The position numbers and the translations under genes were made by a program. From positions 3,716,501 through 3,780,500 of the forward strand of contig NZ_CP109000.1 of NCBI RefSeq assembly GCF_036226605.1: 64,000 bases of DNA. The letters are read 5' to 3'. Under the pieces are notes generated by a model. It made no database searches, was not told the DNA's origin, and saw only the letters and a program-made list of their open reading frames with translations. Shown piece by piece: positions 57,403-64,000 of the stretch (the stretch's first letter is position 1; every line of letters starts with the position of its first letter). The stretch comes from Streptomyces sp. NBC_00704 (GTDB taxonomy: Bacteria > Actinomycetota > Actinomycetes > Streptomycetales > Streptomycetaceae).

Positions 57403-57852
57403 TCAACCGGCCGTCTGCTGCGGGCCGGCGTCGCTCTCCCGTGCCCGGGCGTCCGCGCTGTCCGCGCCGCCGTGGCCGCGGTCGTCGCTCCCGAACCCGT
57501 TCTCCTTGCGGAAGGACTCGTAGATCTGGAGCAGCGCCAGCTTCTGCGCCTCGGTGAGTGCGGGGTCGGCGAGGATGACCGCCCGGGTCGACTCCTCCCG
57601 CCGGCGCTCCTCCCCGTCCCGCTCCGCGTCGAGGATGCCGGCGCGCACGTACAGCGTCTCGGCGGAGATCCGCAGCGCCTTGGCGACCTGCTGGAGCACC
57701 TCCGCGCTCGGCTTGCGCAGCCCGCGCTCGATCTGGCTCAGATACGGATTGGACACCCCGGCGGCGTCGGCGAGCTGCCGCAGCGACAGTTGCGCGGTGC
57801 GCCGCTGTTCGCGCAGGTACTCGCCGAGGTTGCCGACGTTGAGCGATGCCAT
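57403..57852 (-). CDS. XRE family helix-turn-helix transcriptional regulator
   Basis: The 149-residue product has an N-terminal Cro/C1-type helix-turn-helix (EYLREQRRTAQLSLRQLADAAGVSNPYLSQIERG, landmark) at residues 8-45 and an acidic helical C-terminus. GGTGGAGGC before the ATG at 57852 sets the start. A perfect TTGCAAGC palindrome lies 31-50 bases upstream, so it probably controls itself and the HBHA-like gene downstream on the same strand, 164 bases away. Confidence 0.9.
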   Translation of the reverse strand: MASLNVGNLGEYLREQRRTAQLSLRQLADAAGVSNPYLSQIERGLRKPSAEVLQQVAKALRISAETLYVRAGILDAERDGEERRREESTRAVILADPALTEAQKLALLQIYESFRKENGFGSDDRGHGGADSADARARESDAGPQQTAG

Positions 57853-57861
57853 GCCTCCACC

Positions 57862-57902
57862 TTGCAACACCTCCGCTAACTATTGCAAGCACCCGCTTGC
57901 AA
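57862..57902 (-). promoter_or_regulatory. Probable operator of the XRE regulator
   Basis: TTGCAAGC-ACCC-GCTTGCAA (57883-57902) is a perfect 8-bp-arm palindrome. Another TTGCAA lies at 57862-57867, about two helical turns away, giving three half-sites upstream of the regulator start. Confidence 0.75.
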
Positions 57903-57975
57903 AAGTGCGCCACACCACTCGGGAGGAGCACGGCGAACGGGACCGGGGGACGCCGTTGTCCTGTCTCTGCGATGT

Positions 57976-58464
57976 GTGACCGTGCGGTTTGAGGCGGTAC
58001 GGCCTGAGCGCCGGTTCCCGGCTTTCCGGGGCCAGAGCAACTGGTGCGGTCGGTACTGGTCGGCGACCTGCGGCGGGCAGGTGGGAGATGGGTCGTGGCT
58101 GGAGCGCGACCGCTTGATGCTGCTCGACTTCGATCCGCTGGTGACCGGAATGGCCTCGCAGCCGTTCCGGCTGTCGCGGGCGGCGGCGGGCGGGAAGCGG
58201 GTGCGGCACACGCCGGACTTCTTCGTCCGTCGCGATGACGGGACGGGTTTGGTGGTGGACGTGCGTCCGGACGAGCGGATCGGGCCGGAGGACGCGACGA
58301 AGTTCGCCGTGCCGGCAGTGCTGACCTGCATACCCGGCGACGACATCCACTCAGACGGACACCTGACAACCCACAGACACCGTCAGAGCCATCCTGGTGA
58401 AAACCATTGGTGCCCGGCTTGCTCCGCTGATGGACTGACGTCCTGCCGTGAGGCTCCCGCGTGA
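57976..58464 (+). pseudogene. TnsA-like transposase endonuclease, probably truncated
   Basis: The frame from the GTG contains the TnsA N-terminal nuclease pattern: SWLERDRLMLLDFDPLVTGM, QPFRLS, then RHTPDFFVRR and VVDVRPDERIG, which hold the Glu, Asp and Lys-like catalytic positions. Homology fades after EDATKFAVPA (about 58320), and the remaining residues (His/Cys-rich) look unlike TnsA, whose family continues for a further 60-100 residues. It is therefore probably a broken remnant of a Tn7-like or phage-borne gene. Lower GC than the flanks supports transfer. Confidence 0.65.
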
Positions 58465-59234
58465 CGGAGGTCGTGGTTGTGACAGGCTATGACGTGCTTG
58501 CCGAGGTGTACGAATGGCTCATCTCGGATGCGAAGTTGCCTCCAGCCGAGTTCGCTGCGTCGTTCGACGACGTCCTCGATCTCCTGCCGTCGAACGCTCA
58601 CGTTCTCGACTGTTCCTGCGGAACGGGACAGTTGGCGGTTGGCCTCGCCGGTCGTGGCATGCGGGTTGTCGCAACTGACGCCAGCGAGGCGATGGTTCGT
58701 CGGACGGCAGAGCTGTCCGAGGAGTTCGGGGCATCCGTCCGGACCGTACGGGCGAACTGGGAAGAGTTGCCCGACCATTTCCCGGACAACACGTTCGACA
58801 TGGTGTTCTGCGTCGGCAACTCGCTTCACCATGCCGCGGGCGCGACAGGCAGGGGTGCTGCTCTGGAGTCGATGTCACGGCTTCTGCGTCCTGGCGGGCG
58901 CTTGGTACTCACATCCCGCACTTGGGAACTCGTGAGGGCCAGAGGTTCCCGGCTGGAGATCAGTGACCGACTCGTCCGCCGGAACGGTCGTGATGCGGTC
59001 GTGGTCTACCGCTGGGAGATCGCGCCGCATTGGGAGGAGGAGCACCACATCGAGATCGCGATCGCGCAAGTGGATGCGACCGGGTTGGTTGTTGTCCGCT
59101 CGGAACTGCTGTCCTGCTGGCCCTACCGGTACGAGGAACTCGAAGTCGAGCTGCACCGGGTCGGACTCCAAACGGAACTGAGCACGTTCGATCTTGAGGC
59201 CGAGAACTACATGGTGGTCGCGAGCAAGGTATGA
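58461..59234 (+). CDS. Class I SAM-dependent methyltransferase (accessory)
   Basis: The 257-residue product has motif I VLDCSCGTGQLAVGLAGRG near residue 48, motif II VVATDASEAMV, the FDMVFCVGNSLHH segment and LLRPGGRLVLTSRTW. It resembles glycine/sarcosine- or small-molecule-type methyltransferases, but substrate is unknown. Its GTG overlaps the end of the TnsA-like frame by four bases. Base composition is clearly less GC-rich than the neighbouring genes, and codons such as TTG and AGT are common, a sign of recent transfer. Confidence 0.85.
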   Translation: MTEVVVVTGYDVLAEVYEWLISDAKLPPAEFAASFDDVLDLLPSNAHVLDCSCGTGQLAVGLAGRGMRVVATDASEAMVRRTAELSEEFGASVRTVRANWEELPDHFPDNTFDMVFCVGNSLHHAAGATGRGAALESMSRLLRPGGRLVLTSRTWELVRARGSRLEISDRLVRRNGRDAVVVYRWEIAPHWEEEHHIEIAIAQVDATGLVVVRSELLSCWPYRYEELEVELHRVGLQTELSTFDLEAENYMVVASKV

Positions 59235-59500
59235 GGAGTGCTCGTCGATCAGACGGCGGTGGATCCGGGGTGACGGTGACGGTGACGGTGTGGCGCTGTG
59301 TCCTGGTCGCGTCCAGATCAATGGGCAGGGTCTCGTCGATCAGCAGCGTGAACGGATCCGGCTTCGACGGCCGCGCCGAAGCGGTTGTCGTGCGTGGCCG
59401 CGGCCGAGCCGAGGTCAGGGCCTGTCGACCGTGCTCCAGGTGACGCCGTACGCCGCCCCGGCGGACGACCTCGGCCGACGCGTCCCGGGCAAGGCACCGG
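59235..59500. other. Spacer with possible decayed coding sequence
   Basis: No intact gene is present. On the left-reading strand about 45 codons in one frame look protein-like, but have no start and no family match, so it may be the remnant of a gene tied to the same accessory insertion. A GTGACGGTGACGGTGACG hexamer triple repeat lies at 59271-59288. Confidence 0.4.
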
Positions 59501-59872
59501 TCAGCGCGTGACGATGCAGAAGGGATGCCCGGCAGGGTCGGTGAGGACCCGCGCCTTGTCCCCATGCGGCTGGTGATCCGGCTTTCCCGCACCCAGTTCC
59601 AGCAGCCGGGCTTCGGCCTCGTCCAGGCCCTCCGCGACCTTGAAGCAGATGTGGAGCTGCTGAGGGACGGTCTGGCCAGGCCAACTCGGAGCCCGGTGGT
59701 CCTCGACCCGCTGGAAGCCTATGAAGAGCCCGTCCTCACGGTTGAGACCGGCGAACTCGGCGTCCGACTTCGGGTGTGGTTCAAAGCCGGTGGCCTGCTG
59801 ATAGAACGCCGCAAGAGCCAGCGGATCAGGGCAATCCAGCGTTATCGCGACCAGTTCCATCTGCAGGGGCAT
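59501..59872 (-). CDS. VOC family (glyoxalase/bleomycin-resistance-like) protein
   Basis: The 123-residue product opens LVAITLDCPDPLALAAFYQQATGFE and closes KARVLTDPAGHPFCIV, the paired beta-alpha-beta-beta-beta fold of glyoxalase-like proteins, with metal or ligand residues near LHICFKVAEGLDEAEARLLELGA. It may detoxify or bind a small molecule. The ATG at 59872 fits the usual length, and a longer frame upstream is rejected. Confidence 0.86.
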   Translation of the reverse strand: MPLQMELVAITLDCPDPLALAAFYQQATGFEPHPKSDAEFAGLNREDGLFIGFQRVEDHRAPSWPGQTVPQQLHICFKVAEGLDEAEARLLELGAGKPDHQPHGDKARVLTDPAGHPFCIVTR

Positions 59873-60105
59873 GAGACCTCCGAGCCGATCAGCGGACTTC
59901 TTCCATGCACGCCATAGAGGCGGCTGCCTACCGTTGAGCGGGACGAGGAGGGCGCGTTCGTTCCACTCAACCGTAAGCACAGCAGGTCAGGGCCTCCCCA
60001 TGCCAACAGTTTGATCGGCGTCGGGGCTGTCGGCGCCTGTCCTCCCGCTCACTCCGCTGCCCCGCCCCGCCCCACCCCTCCGTCCTGACCCGACCCGACC
60101 CGTTG

Positions 60106-61236
60106 TCAGGACGGTTGGACCTCTTCGAACTGGGCCAGGGCTTCGGCGGGGTCGGGGCTCACCAGGCGTTCCAGGCCGGCCGTCGTGATCCGGGCCCACT
60201 GGGCGGCTCGTGCGCACATCCGCTCCTCGAAGGCGCGGACGGCGCTGTCGAGGTCCGCGGGGCCCGTGGCGGCGGCGAGCGCCTCGGCGAGTTCGGCGCC
60301 GTCCAGCATCGCGAGGTTCGCGCCCACGCCCAGCGGGGGCATCAGATGGGCGGCGTCCCCCAGGAGCGTCACTCCGGGGACGTGGGTCCAGGAGTGGCCC
60401 ACGGGCAGGACGTGGAGGGGACGGTGGGCGAAGGCGGTGCCGTGGCGCAGGAGGTCGAGGACGGGAGGGGCCCAGCCGTCGAACAGGGCCAGCAGGCTCG
60501 ACCGCACGGCGTCGGCGTCGGCCAGGTCCAGGTGCGCGTGCCAGTCGAGCGGCGCGCGGAACCGCGCGTACACCTTGACGTGGCCGCCGCTGTTGCGCTG
60601 GGCGACCAGGCTCCGGTTCGCGCCGTACGCGGCCACGGAGCCGTCGCCGATCAGCCGGGCGAGGCCGGGGTGGCGGGTGTCGACGTCGTCGAGGGAGGTC
60701 TCGACGACGGTGATGCCGGTGTAGTGGGGCGTCACCGCGGAGACCGCCGGGCGGGTCCGGGACCAGGCGCCGTCCGCGCCGACGACGAGGTCGAACGTCT
60801 CCTGGCGTCCGTCCGCGAAGTGGACCCGCGCGCCGCTCCCGGCCCCCGGCTCCGGCGCCACGTGCGTCACGCCCCGCCCCCACCGGACGTCGAGAGGGCC
60901 GAGCAGCAGGTCGCGCAGTTGTCCGCGGTCGATCTCGGGGTTGGCCCGCTCGTCCGGGCCGGGCCGCCAGTCGCGCAGCACGTGCCCGGCGGCGTCCAGG
61001 ATGCGCATGGCCTGTCCCTCGGGGCGGGACAGTTCCTCGAACCGCGCCAGCAGTCCCGCCTTCTCCAGCGCGAGCCGGCCCATCCCTTCGTGCAGGTCGA
61101 GCGAGCCGCCCGGGGGGCGGGCGTCGGGGGCGGGGTCGCGTTCGAGGACGGTGGCCGGGTGGTCGAGGCGGTGCAGGACACGGGCGAGGGTGAGGCCGCC
61201 CGGTCCGCCGCCGACCACGGCGATGCGATGTCTCAT
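60106..61236 (-). CDS. FAD-dependent monooxygenase (TetX/PHBH-like)
   Basis: The 376-residue product has the FAD-binding IAVVGGGPGGLTLARVLHRL, the DG motif LVVGADGAWSRTRPAV and the second FAD motif VTLLGDAAHLMPPLGVGANLAMLDG. TetX-like single-component flavin hydroxylases act on tetracyclines or aromatic compounds; the substrate here is not known. It is divergent from a TetR regulator over a 53-base gap holding an inverted repeat, so it is very probably under that regulator's control. Confidence 0.9.
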   Translation of the reverse strand: MRHRIAVVGGGPGGLTLARVLHRLDHPATVLERDPAPDARPPGGSLDLHEGMGRLALEKAGLLARFEELSRPEGQAMRILDAAGHVLRDWRPGPDERANPEIDRGQLRDLLLGPLDVRWGRGVTHVAPEPGAGSGARVHFADGRQETFDLVVGADGAWSRTRPAVSAVTPHYTGITVVETSLDDVDTRHPGLARLIGDGSVAAYGANRSLVAQRNSGGHVKVYARFRAPLDWHAHLDLADADAVRSSLLALFDGWAPPVLDLLRHGTAFAHRPLHVLPVGHSWTHVPGVTLLGDAAHLMPPLGVGANLAMLDGAELAEALAAATGPADLDSAVRAFEERMCARAAQWARITTAGLERLVSPDPAEALAQFEEVQPS

Positions 61237-61239
61237 GCC

Positions 61240-61270
61240 GATACACTGTATTGACGTAAGACGGTGTATC
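61240..61270. promoter_or_regulatory. Probable TetR operator between monooxygenase and regulator
   Basis: GATACAC (61240-61246) and GTGTATC (61264-61270) are perfect inverted arms, and ATACACTGTAT (61241-61251) is by itself a palindrome. The TetR-side TACGGT hexamer is 12 bases before its ATG, so binding here would block both promoters. Confidence 0.65.
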
Positions 61271-61289
61271 ACAAGAGTACGGTGTGGCC

Positions 61290-62054
61290 ATGACTGTCTG
61301 GGACCGGCCGGAGCCGCCGACCCGCCCCGTGCCGCTCGACCGGGAGCGGATCGTCGCGGCCGCCGTCGCGCTGGCCGACGCGGGCGGGCTGGAGGCGGTG
61401 TCGCTGCGCAAGGTCGCCGCCCGGCTGAACGCGGGGCCGATGAGGCTGTACGGATACATCTCCACCAAGGAGGAGCTGTTCGACCTCATGGTGGACGAGG
61501 TGCAGGCCGAGATCCTCCCCGACGAGCAGCCCGGCGACTGGCGTGAGGCCCTGAGCGGCCTCGCCCACCGCACCCGGCAGGCCGCCCTCCGCCACGAATG
61601 GCTGGCCGACCTGCTCGGCGGCCGCCCGAGCCTCGGCCCTAACGGCCTCGCCGTCACCGAGGCCACGCTGGCCGCCCTCGACGGTCTCGCCGACGTCGAC
61701 ACCGTCATGCGCGCCGTGGAGACCGTCGGCGCCTACTTCACCGGCGCGATCAGGCGCGAGATCGCGAACCTGCGGGCCGAGCGCGCCACGGGCCTGTCCA
61801 AGCGCGACTGGCAGCGCGCCCGCGGCCCCCATGTGACGAGGATGCTCGCCACGGGCCGTTTCCCGGCGCTGGCCAAGGCCGTGCACGAGGGCACGGACGT
61901 GGACGCGGAGACGTCCTTCGCGACCGGCCTGGACTGGGTCCTCGACGCCGTTGGCGCCAGACTCGCCCGGGCGGCCGGCCCTGGAGCTGCCCAGCCGGCC
62001 GCCCCCGGACCCGCCGGGCCCGCCGCCCCCGGGCCCGCCCGGCCGCCGGCGTGA
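61290..62054 (+). CDS. TetR family transcriptional regulator (TetR-C domain, TetR/AcrR)
   Basis: The 254-residue product has an N-terminal helix-turn-helix (RERIVAAAVALADAGGLEAVSLRKVAARLNAGPMRLYGYISTKEEL, landmark) at about residues 17-62 and a TetR_C-type ligand-binding domain. The last 25 residues are a Pro/Ala/Gly repeat tail. The ATG at 61290 is favoured over a GTG six bases earlier by the TACGGT hexamer 12 bases upstream. It probably represses the divergent monooxygenase until a ligand, perhaps its substrate, binds. Confidence 0.9.
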   Translation: MTVWDRPEPPTRPVPLDRERIVAAAVALADAGGLEAVSLRKVAARLNAGPMRLYGYISTKEELFDLMVDEVQAEILPDEQPGDWREALSGLAHRTRQAALRHEWLADLLGGRPSLGPNGLAVTEATLAALDGLADVDTVMRAVETVGAYFTGAIRREIANLRAERATGLSKRDWQRARGPHVTRMLATGRFPALAKAVHEGTDVDAETSFATGLDWVLDAVGARLARAAGPGAAQPAAPGPAGPAAPGPARPPA

Positions 62055-62070
62055 CGCCCGGCTGAGCGGT

Positions 62071-62712
62071 CTACGAGCGGACGTTCCACTCGACGCAGGT
62101 CCTGCCGGAGGCGTGCTCGAAGGTGACCGGCCAGTAGTACAGGAACGGGCCGCCCGTCTCCAGAGCGTCCGTCACGGCGCCGACGAACTCCGTCAGGCTC
62201 ACGCCCCAGAGGGTGCCCTCCAGATCGCCGGAGCCGATGCCCATCTCGTACACGTGCCCGTACGTGGGCCCCGGCCGGTGGTCGACGAACGCGACCCCTC
62301 CGTCGTTGGGGAGCGCGAACGGCACGCAGAGCCCCAGATGACCGGCGAGGTCCTCCTCGTCCCACAGATCGGCCTCGTCGTTGTCCTCGCCGACGTCCAC
62401 GAGGATCTCGTGCATCGACGCGATCTCCGCCGTCGAGGCGAGCCGGTGGCCCAGCGGCAGGATGTTCCCGGCCGGGAAGACGCCCTGCTCGGACCCCCTG
62501 TTCCATTCGGGCTCGACCACACCGCTGCGCCGCTCCAGCAGCCGTCTCAGCTCGGGATGCAGGGCGAAGCCCAGCCGCCGCTCCAGCTCGGCGAGTTCGG
62601 CGGACGTCGCCGGCGGACGGAGTGCGGCGTGATCCGCCGGCGACCGGGCGGCCAGCCACGACTCGAACCGGTCCCATGCCTGATCGAACAGGGCGAGGTC
62701 TATCGATGTCAT
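62071..62712 (-). CDS. SMI1/KNR4 (SUKH) family protein
   Basis: The 213-residue product has the SUKH pattern: a LALFDQAWDRFESWLAARSP helix, ATSAELAELERRLGFALHPELRRLL, then GNILPLGHRLAS and LCVPFALPNDGGVAFVDHRP, with a final EGTLWGVSLTEFVGAV. SUKH proteins are often immunity proteins to polymorphic toxins. No toxin is adjacent. Its ATG overlaps the stop of the HAD gene (ATGA), so the two are translated together. Confidence 0.85.
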   Translation of the reverse strand: MTSIDLALFDQAWDRFESWLAARSPADHAALRPPATSAELAELERRLGFALHPELRRLLERRSGVVEPEWNRGSEQGVFPAGNILPLGHRLASTAEIASMHEILVDVGEDNDEADLWDEEDLAGHLGLCVPFALPNDGGVAFVDHRPGPTYGHVYEMGIGSGDLEGTLWGVSLTEFVGAVTDALETGGPFLYYWPVTFEHASGRTCVEWNVRS

Positions 62713-63356
62713 GGCGAGAACATAGACGCCGGGTCCGACAGGGGCGGCCGCCCGGCCGGGCCCGCGATCCACTCCGCCACCGCCGCGAGGTCGGCGGCGC
62801 GCAGGGCGTGGGCGGGGTGGACCCGGTACAGGAGCGCCGGAGCGGGGTGACGGGCGGCCACCCACGCGCGGTCGGCGTCGGTGATCTCGTCGTCGAGCCA
62901 GACGAAGGGCCTGCCCGCCGCCAGGGACACCAGAGGCCGCGTCTTCCAGTGGACGCCGTCGGCCGCCTGTCGTCCGCGTTCGTCGCCGGCCGACGATCCG
63001 GCCGACGGTTCGGCCGGTGGTTCGACCCGTGGTTCGACCGGTGGTTCGGCCGGTGGTTCGGCCGGTGGTTCGACCGACGATCCGGCCGGTGGTTCAGTCG
63101 GTGGCGTGGCCTCGTCCGGCCAGGCGACCACCGGCAGTACCGGGAGCCCGAGCCGGGGCGCCAGGAGCGTGTTCGCGTCGTCCCCCCAGGTCGTGGCCCA
63201 GGTCAGCTCGCAGCCCAGCGCGAGCAGCCGGGGGCCGAGGGACGGGTCGAGGCGGGACAGGAGGGGGTGTGCGGGCGAGGGCGGTCCGTACTCGGGGTGC
63301 GGGGCCGTGCCCCCGAACGGGATCAGCGTCCCGTCGACGTCGAGGAAGAGAAGCAT
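62709..63356 (-). CDS. HAD domain protein with a Pro/Glu repeat insertion
   Basis: The 215-residue product has HAD motif I LLFLDVDGTLIPFGG at its start, WATTWGDDAN, and a late PFVWLDDEI that can serve as motif IV. Between them lies an inserted stretch of about 30 residues made of PAEPP and PVEPR repeats (63000-63100). It may be a phosphatase, but motif II is not clear. The gene is followed with a four-base overlap by the SUKH gene and lies 77 bases downstream of helR. Confidence 0.8.
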   Translation of the reverse strand: MLLFLDVDGTLIPFGGTAPHPEYGPPSPAHPLLSRLDPSLGPRLLALGCELTWATTWGDDANTLLAPRLGLPVLPVVAWPDEATPPTEPPAGSSVEPPAEPPAEPPVEPRVEPPAEPSAGSSAGDERGRQAADGVHWKTRPLVSLAAGRPFVWLDDEITDADRAWVAARHPAPALLYRVHPAHALRAADLAAVAEWIAGPAGRPPLSDPASMFSP

Positions 63357-63433
63357 CACCGCCCAGCATGCCCCGCGCCCCGCCACCCGTCCGGCGTAAC
63401 CCCGAAGAGCCACGCGGAGCGAACCACAAGGGC

Positions 63434-64000
63434 TCACTGCTCCCAGGGCAGGGGCCGTTCGTGGACGATCTCCAGGCGGGTCACCGCGCGGGTGAGCACC
63501 ACGTAGAGGCGGTTCAGGCCGCGCTGCTCGGCCTCCGCGACCGCCGCAGGTTCCACGGCGACGACATGGTCGTACTCCAGGCCCTTGGCGAGGGTCGCCG
63601 GGACGACCGTCACGCGGGCGGCGGGGTCGTCCGGGCCGCAGGACGGCAGGCCGGCCGCCGTGAGCGCCTCGCGGACCGCGCCCGCCTGCGGGTCCGCCGC
63701 GATGACGCCGACCGAGCCCTCGTGGGCGAGCGCGTCGCGCACGGCGGCGACGACCGCGCCGGACAGGTCGCCGTGCGCCCGCCGGACGCGCAGCTCCCCG
63801 TCCCGGCGCAGCGAGCCGGCCCGCGGCACGTCGACGTCGAGGCGGTCCAGGACCCGTCCCGCGAGGGCGAGCACGGCGGCCGGAACGCGAAAGCCCATGG
63901 TCAGCGGGACGATCGTGGCGTCCGGCTTGCCCAGGTGGGTCAGCTGCACCCGCCATGAGGACGCCGCCCACGAGGTGGTGCCCTGCGCCAGGTCGCCGAG
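63434..64000 (-). CDS. helR: HelR/HelD-type ATPase (RNA polymerase recycling motor), C-terminal part
   Basis: The 188 residues in the window are the C-terminal part of a UvrD-like superfamily-1 protein: QLTHLGKPDATIVPLTMGFRVPAAV, then TVVPATLAKGLEYDHVVAVEP and LNRLYVVLTRAVTRLEI, which are SF1 motifs IV, V and VI. HelD-class proteins release RNA polymerase from stalled complexes; some Streptomyces members (HelR) protect the polymerase from rifamycins. The N-terminus lies beyond the right edge, so a rifamycin-associated element cannot be checked. Confidence 0.85.
   Translation of the reverse strand, partial: LGDLAQGTTSWAASSWRVQLTHLGKPDATIVPLTMGFRVPAAVLALAGRVLDRLDVDVPRAGSLRRDGELRVRRAHGDLSGAVVAAVRDALAHEGSVGVIAADPQAGAVREALTAAGLPSCGPDDPAARVTVVPATLAKGLEYDHVVAVEPAAVAEAEQRGLNRLYVVLTRAVTRLEIVHERPLPWEQ

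Overview
The window is very GC-rich, uses GTG starts freely, and carries actinobacterial marker genes (mshA for mycothiol, carD, gpgS, DUF397, whole sets of leaderless genes). It is a Streptomyces chromosome, core region rather than arm. From memory the gene order closely resembles the S. coelicolor segment running from groEL2 through msiK and phoRP-phoU to mshA and helR; no database was consulted. Both edges cut genes: an Old Yellow Enzyme oxidoreductase at the left and a HelR/HelD-type ATPase at the right.

Bases 1-2690 are a small accessory patch: a frameshifted DUF397 gene, a helix-turn-helix gene preceded by a strong hairpin, and a Uma2-type nuclease with a duplicated N-terminal segment. 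Bases 2691-7076 hold groEL with a perfect CIRCE operator, a cold-shock gene, and an ATGA-overlapping pair (threonine-synthase-like enzyme plus MoaD/ThiS-like sulfur carrier) behind a complete SAM-I riboswitch. The riboswitch argues that this pair makes methionine, not threonine.

Bases 7246-15673 are sugar metabolism: glucosyl-3-phosphoglycerate synthase, otsA/otsB for trehalose, then a divergent amino-sugar locus (solute-binding lipoprotein against ROK kinase, nagA and a PfkB kinase) with two DasR-like dre sites between. Bases 15687-26530 are a mixture: a CBM protein, a diguanylate cyclase (cdgB) with Crp-type and BldD-like sites upstream, acetyltransferases, an ECF sigma factor, arfB, terD, an M1 peptidase, a pentapeptide-repeat protein and a rhomboid-like protein. 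A tRNA-Thr and msiK, the shared ATPase of sugar ABC importers, follow.

Bases 28256-36197 hold a nucleotidyltransferase, a DoxX membrane protein and the left-reading group carD, ispD, ispF, cysS, rlmB. A 778-base region without a gene, containing a 15-bp-arm palindrome, separates carD from a lipoprotein. The phosphate regulon core (phoP, phoR, PHO box, phoU) follows, then a 52-residue cysteine-rich peptide, an ECF41-type sigma factor with its oxidoreductase partner, gpmA, an MFS transporter, an AraC regulator, ybjN-like and mshA, an NlpC/P60 hydrolase and a PP2C phosphatase.

The right end (55.7-64 kb) contains an intergenic repeat array, an HBHA-like protein, an XRE regulator with a perfect operator, a probably broken TnsA-like endonuclease fused end-to-start with a methyltransferase of lower GC, a VOC protein, a divergent TetR/FAD-monooxygenase pair, and a HAD-SUKH pair downstream of helR. 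A recurrent feature is the TANNNT hexamer lying 12-13 bases before the start codon of at least fourteen genes, the geometry of leaderless transcription.
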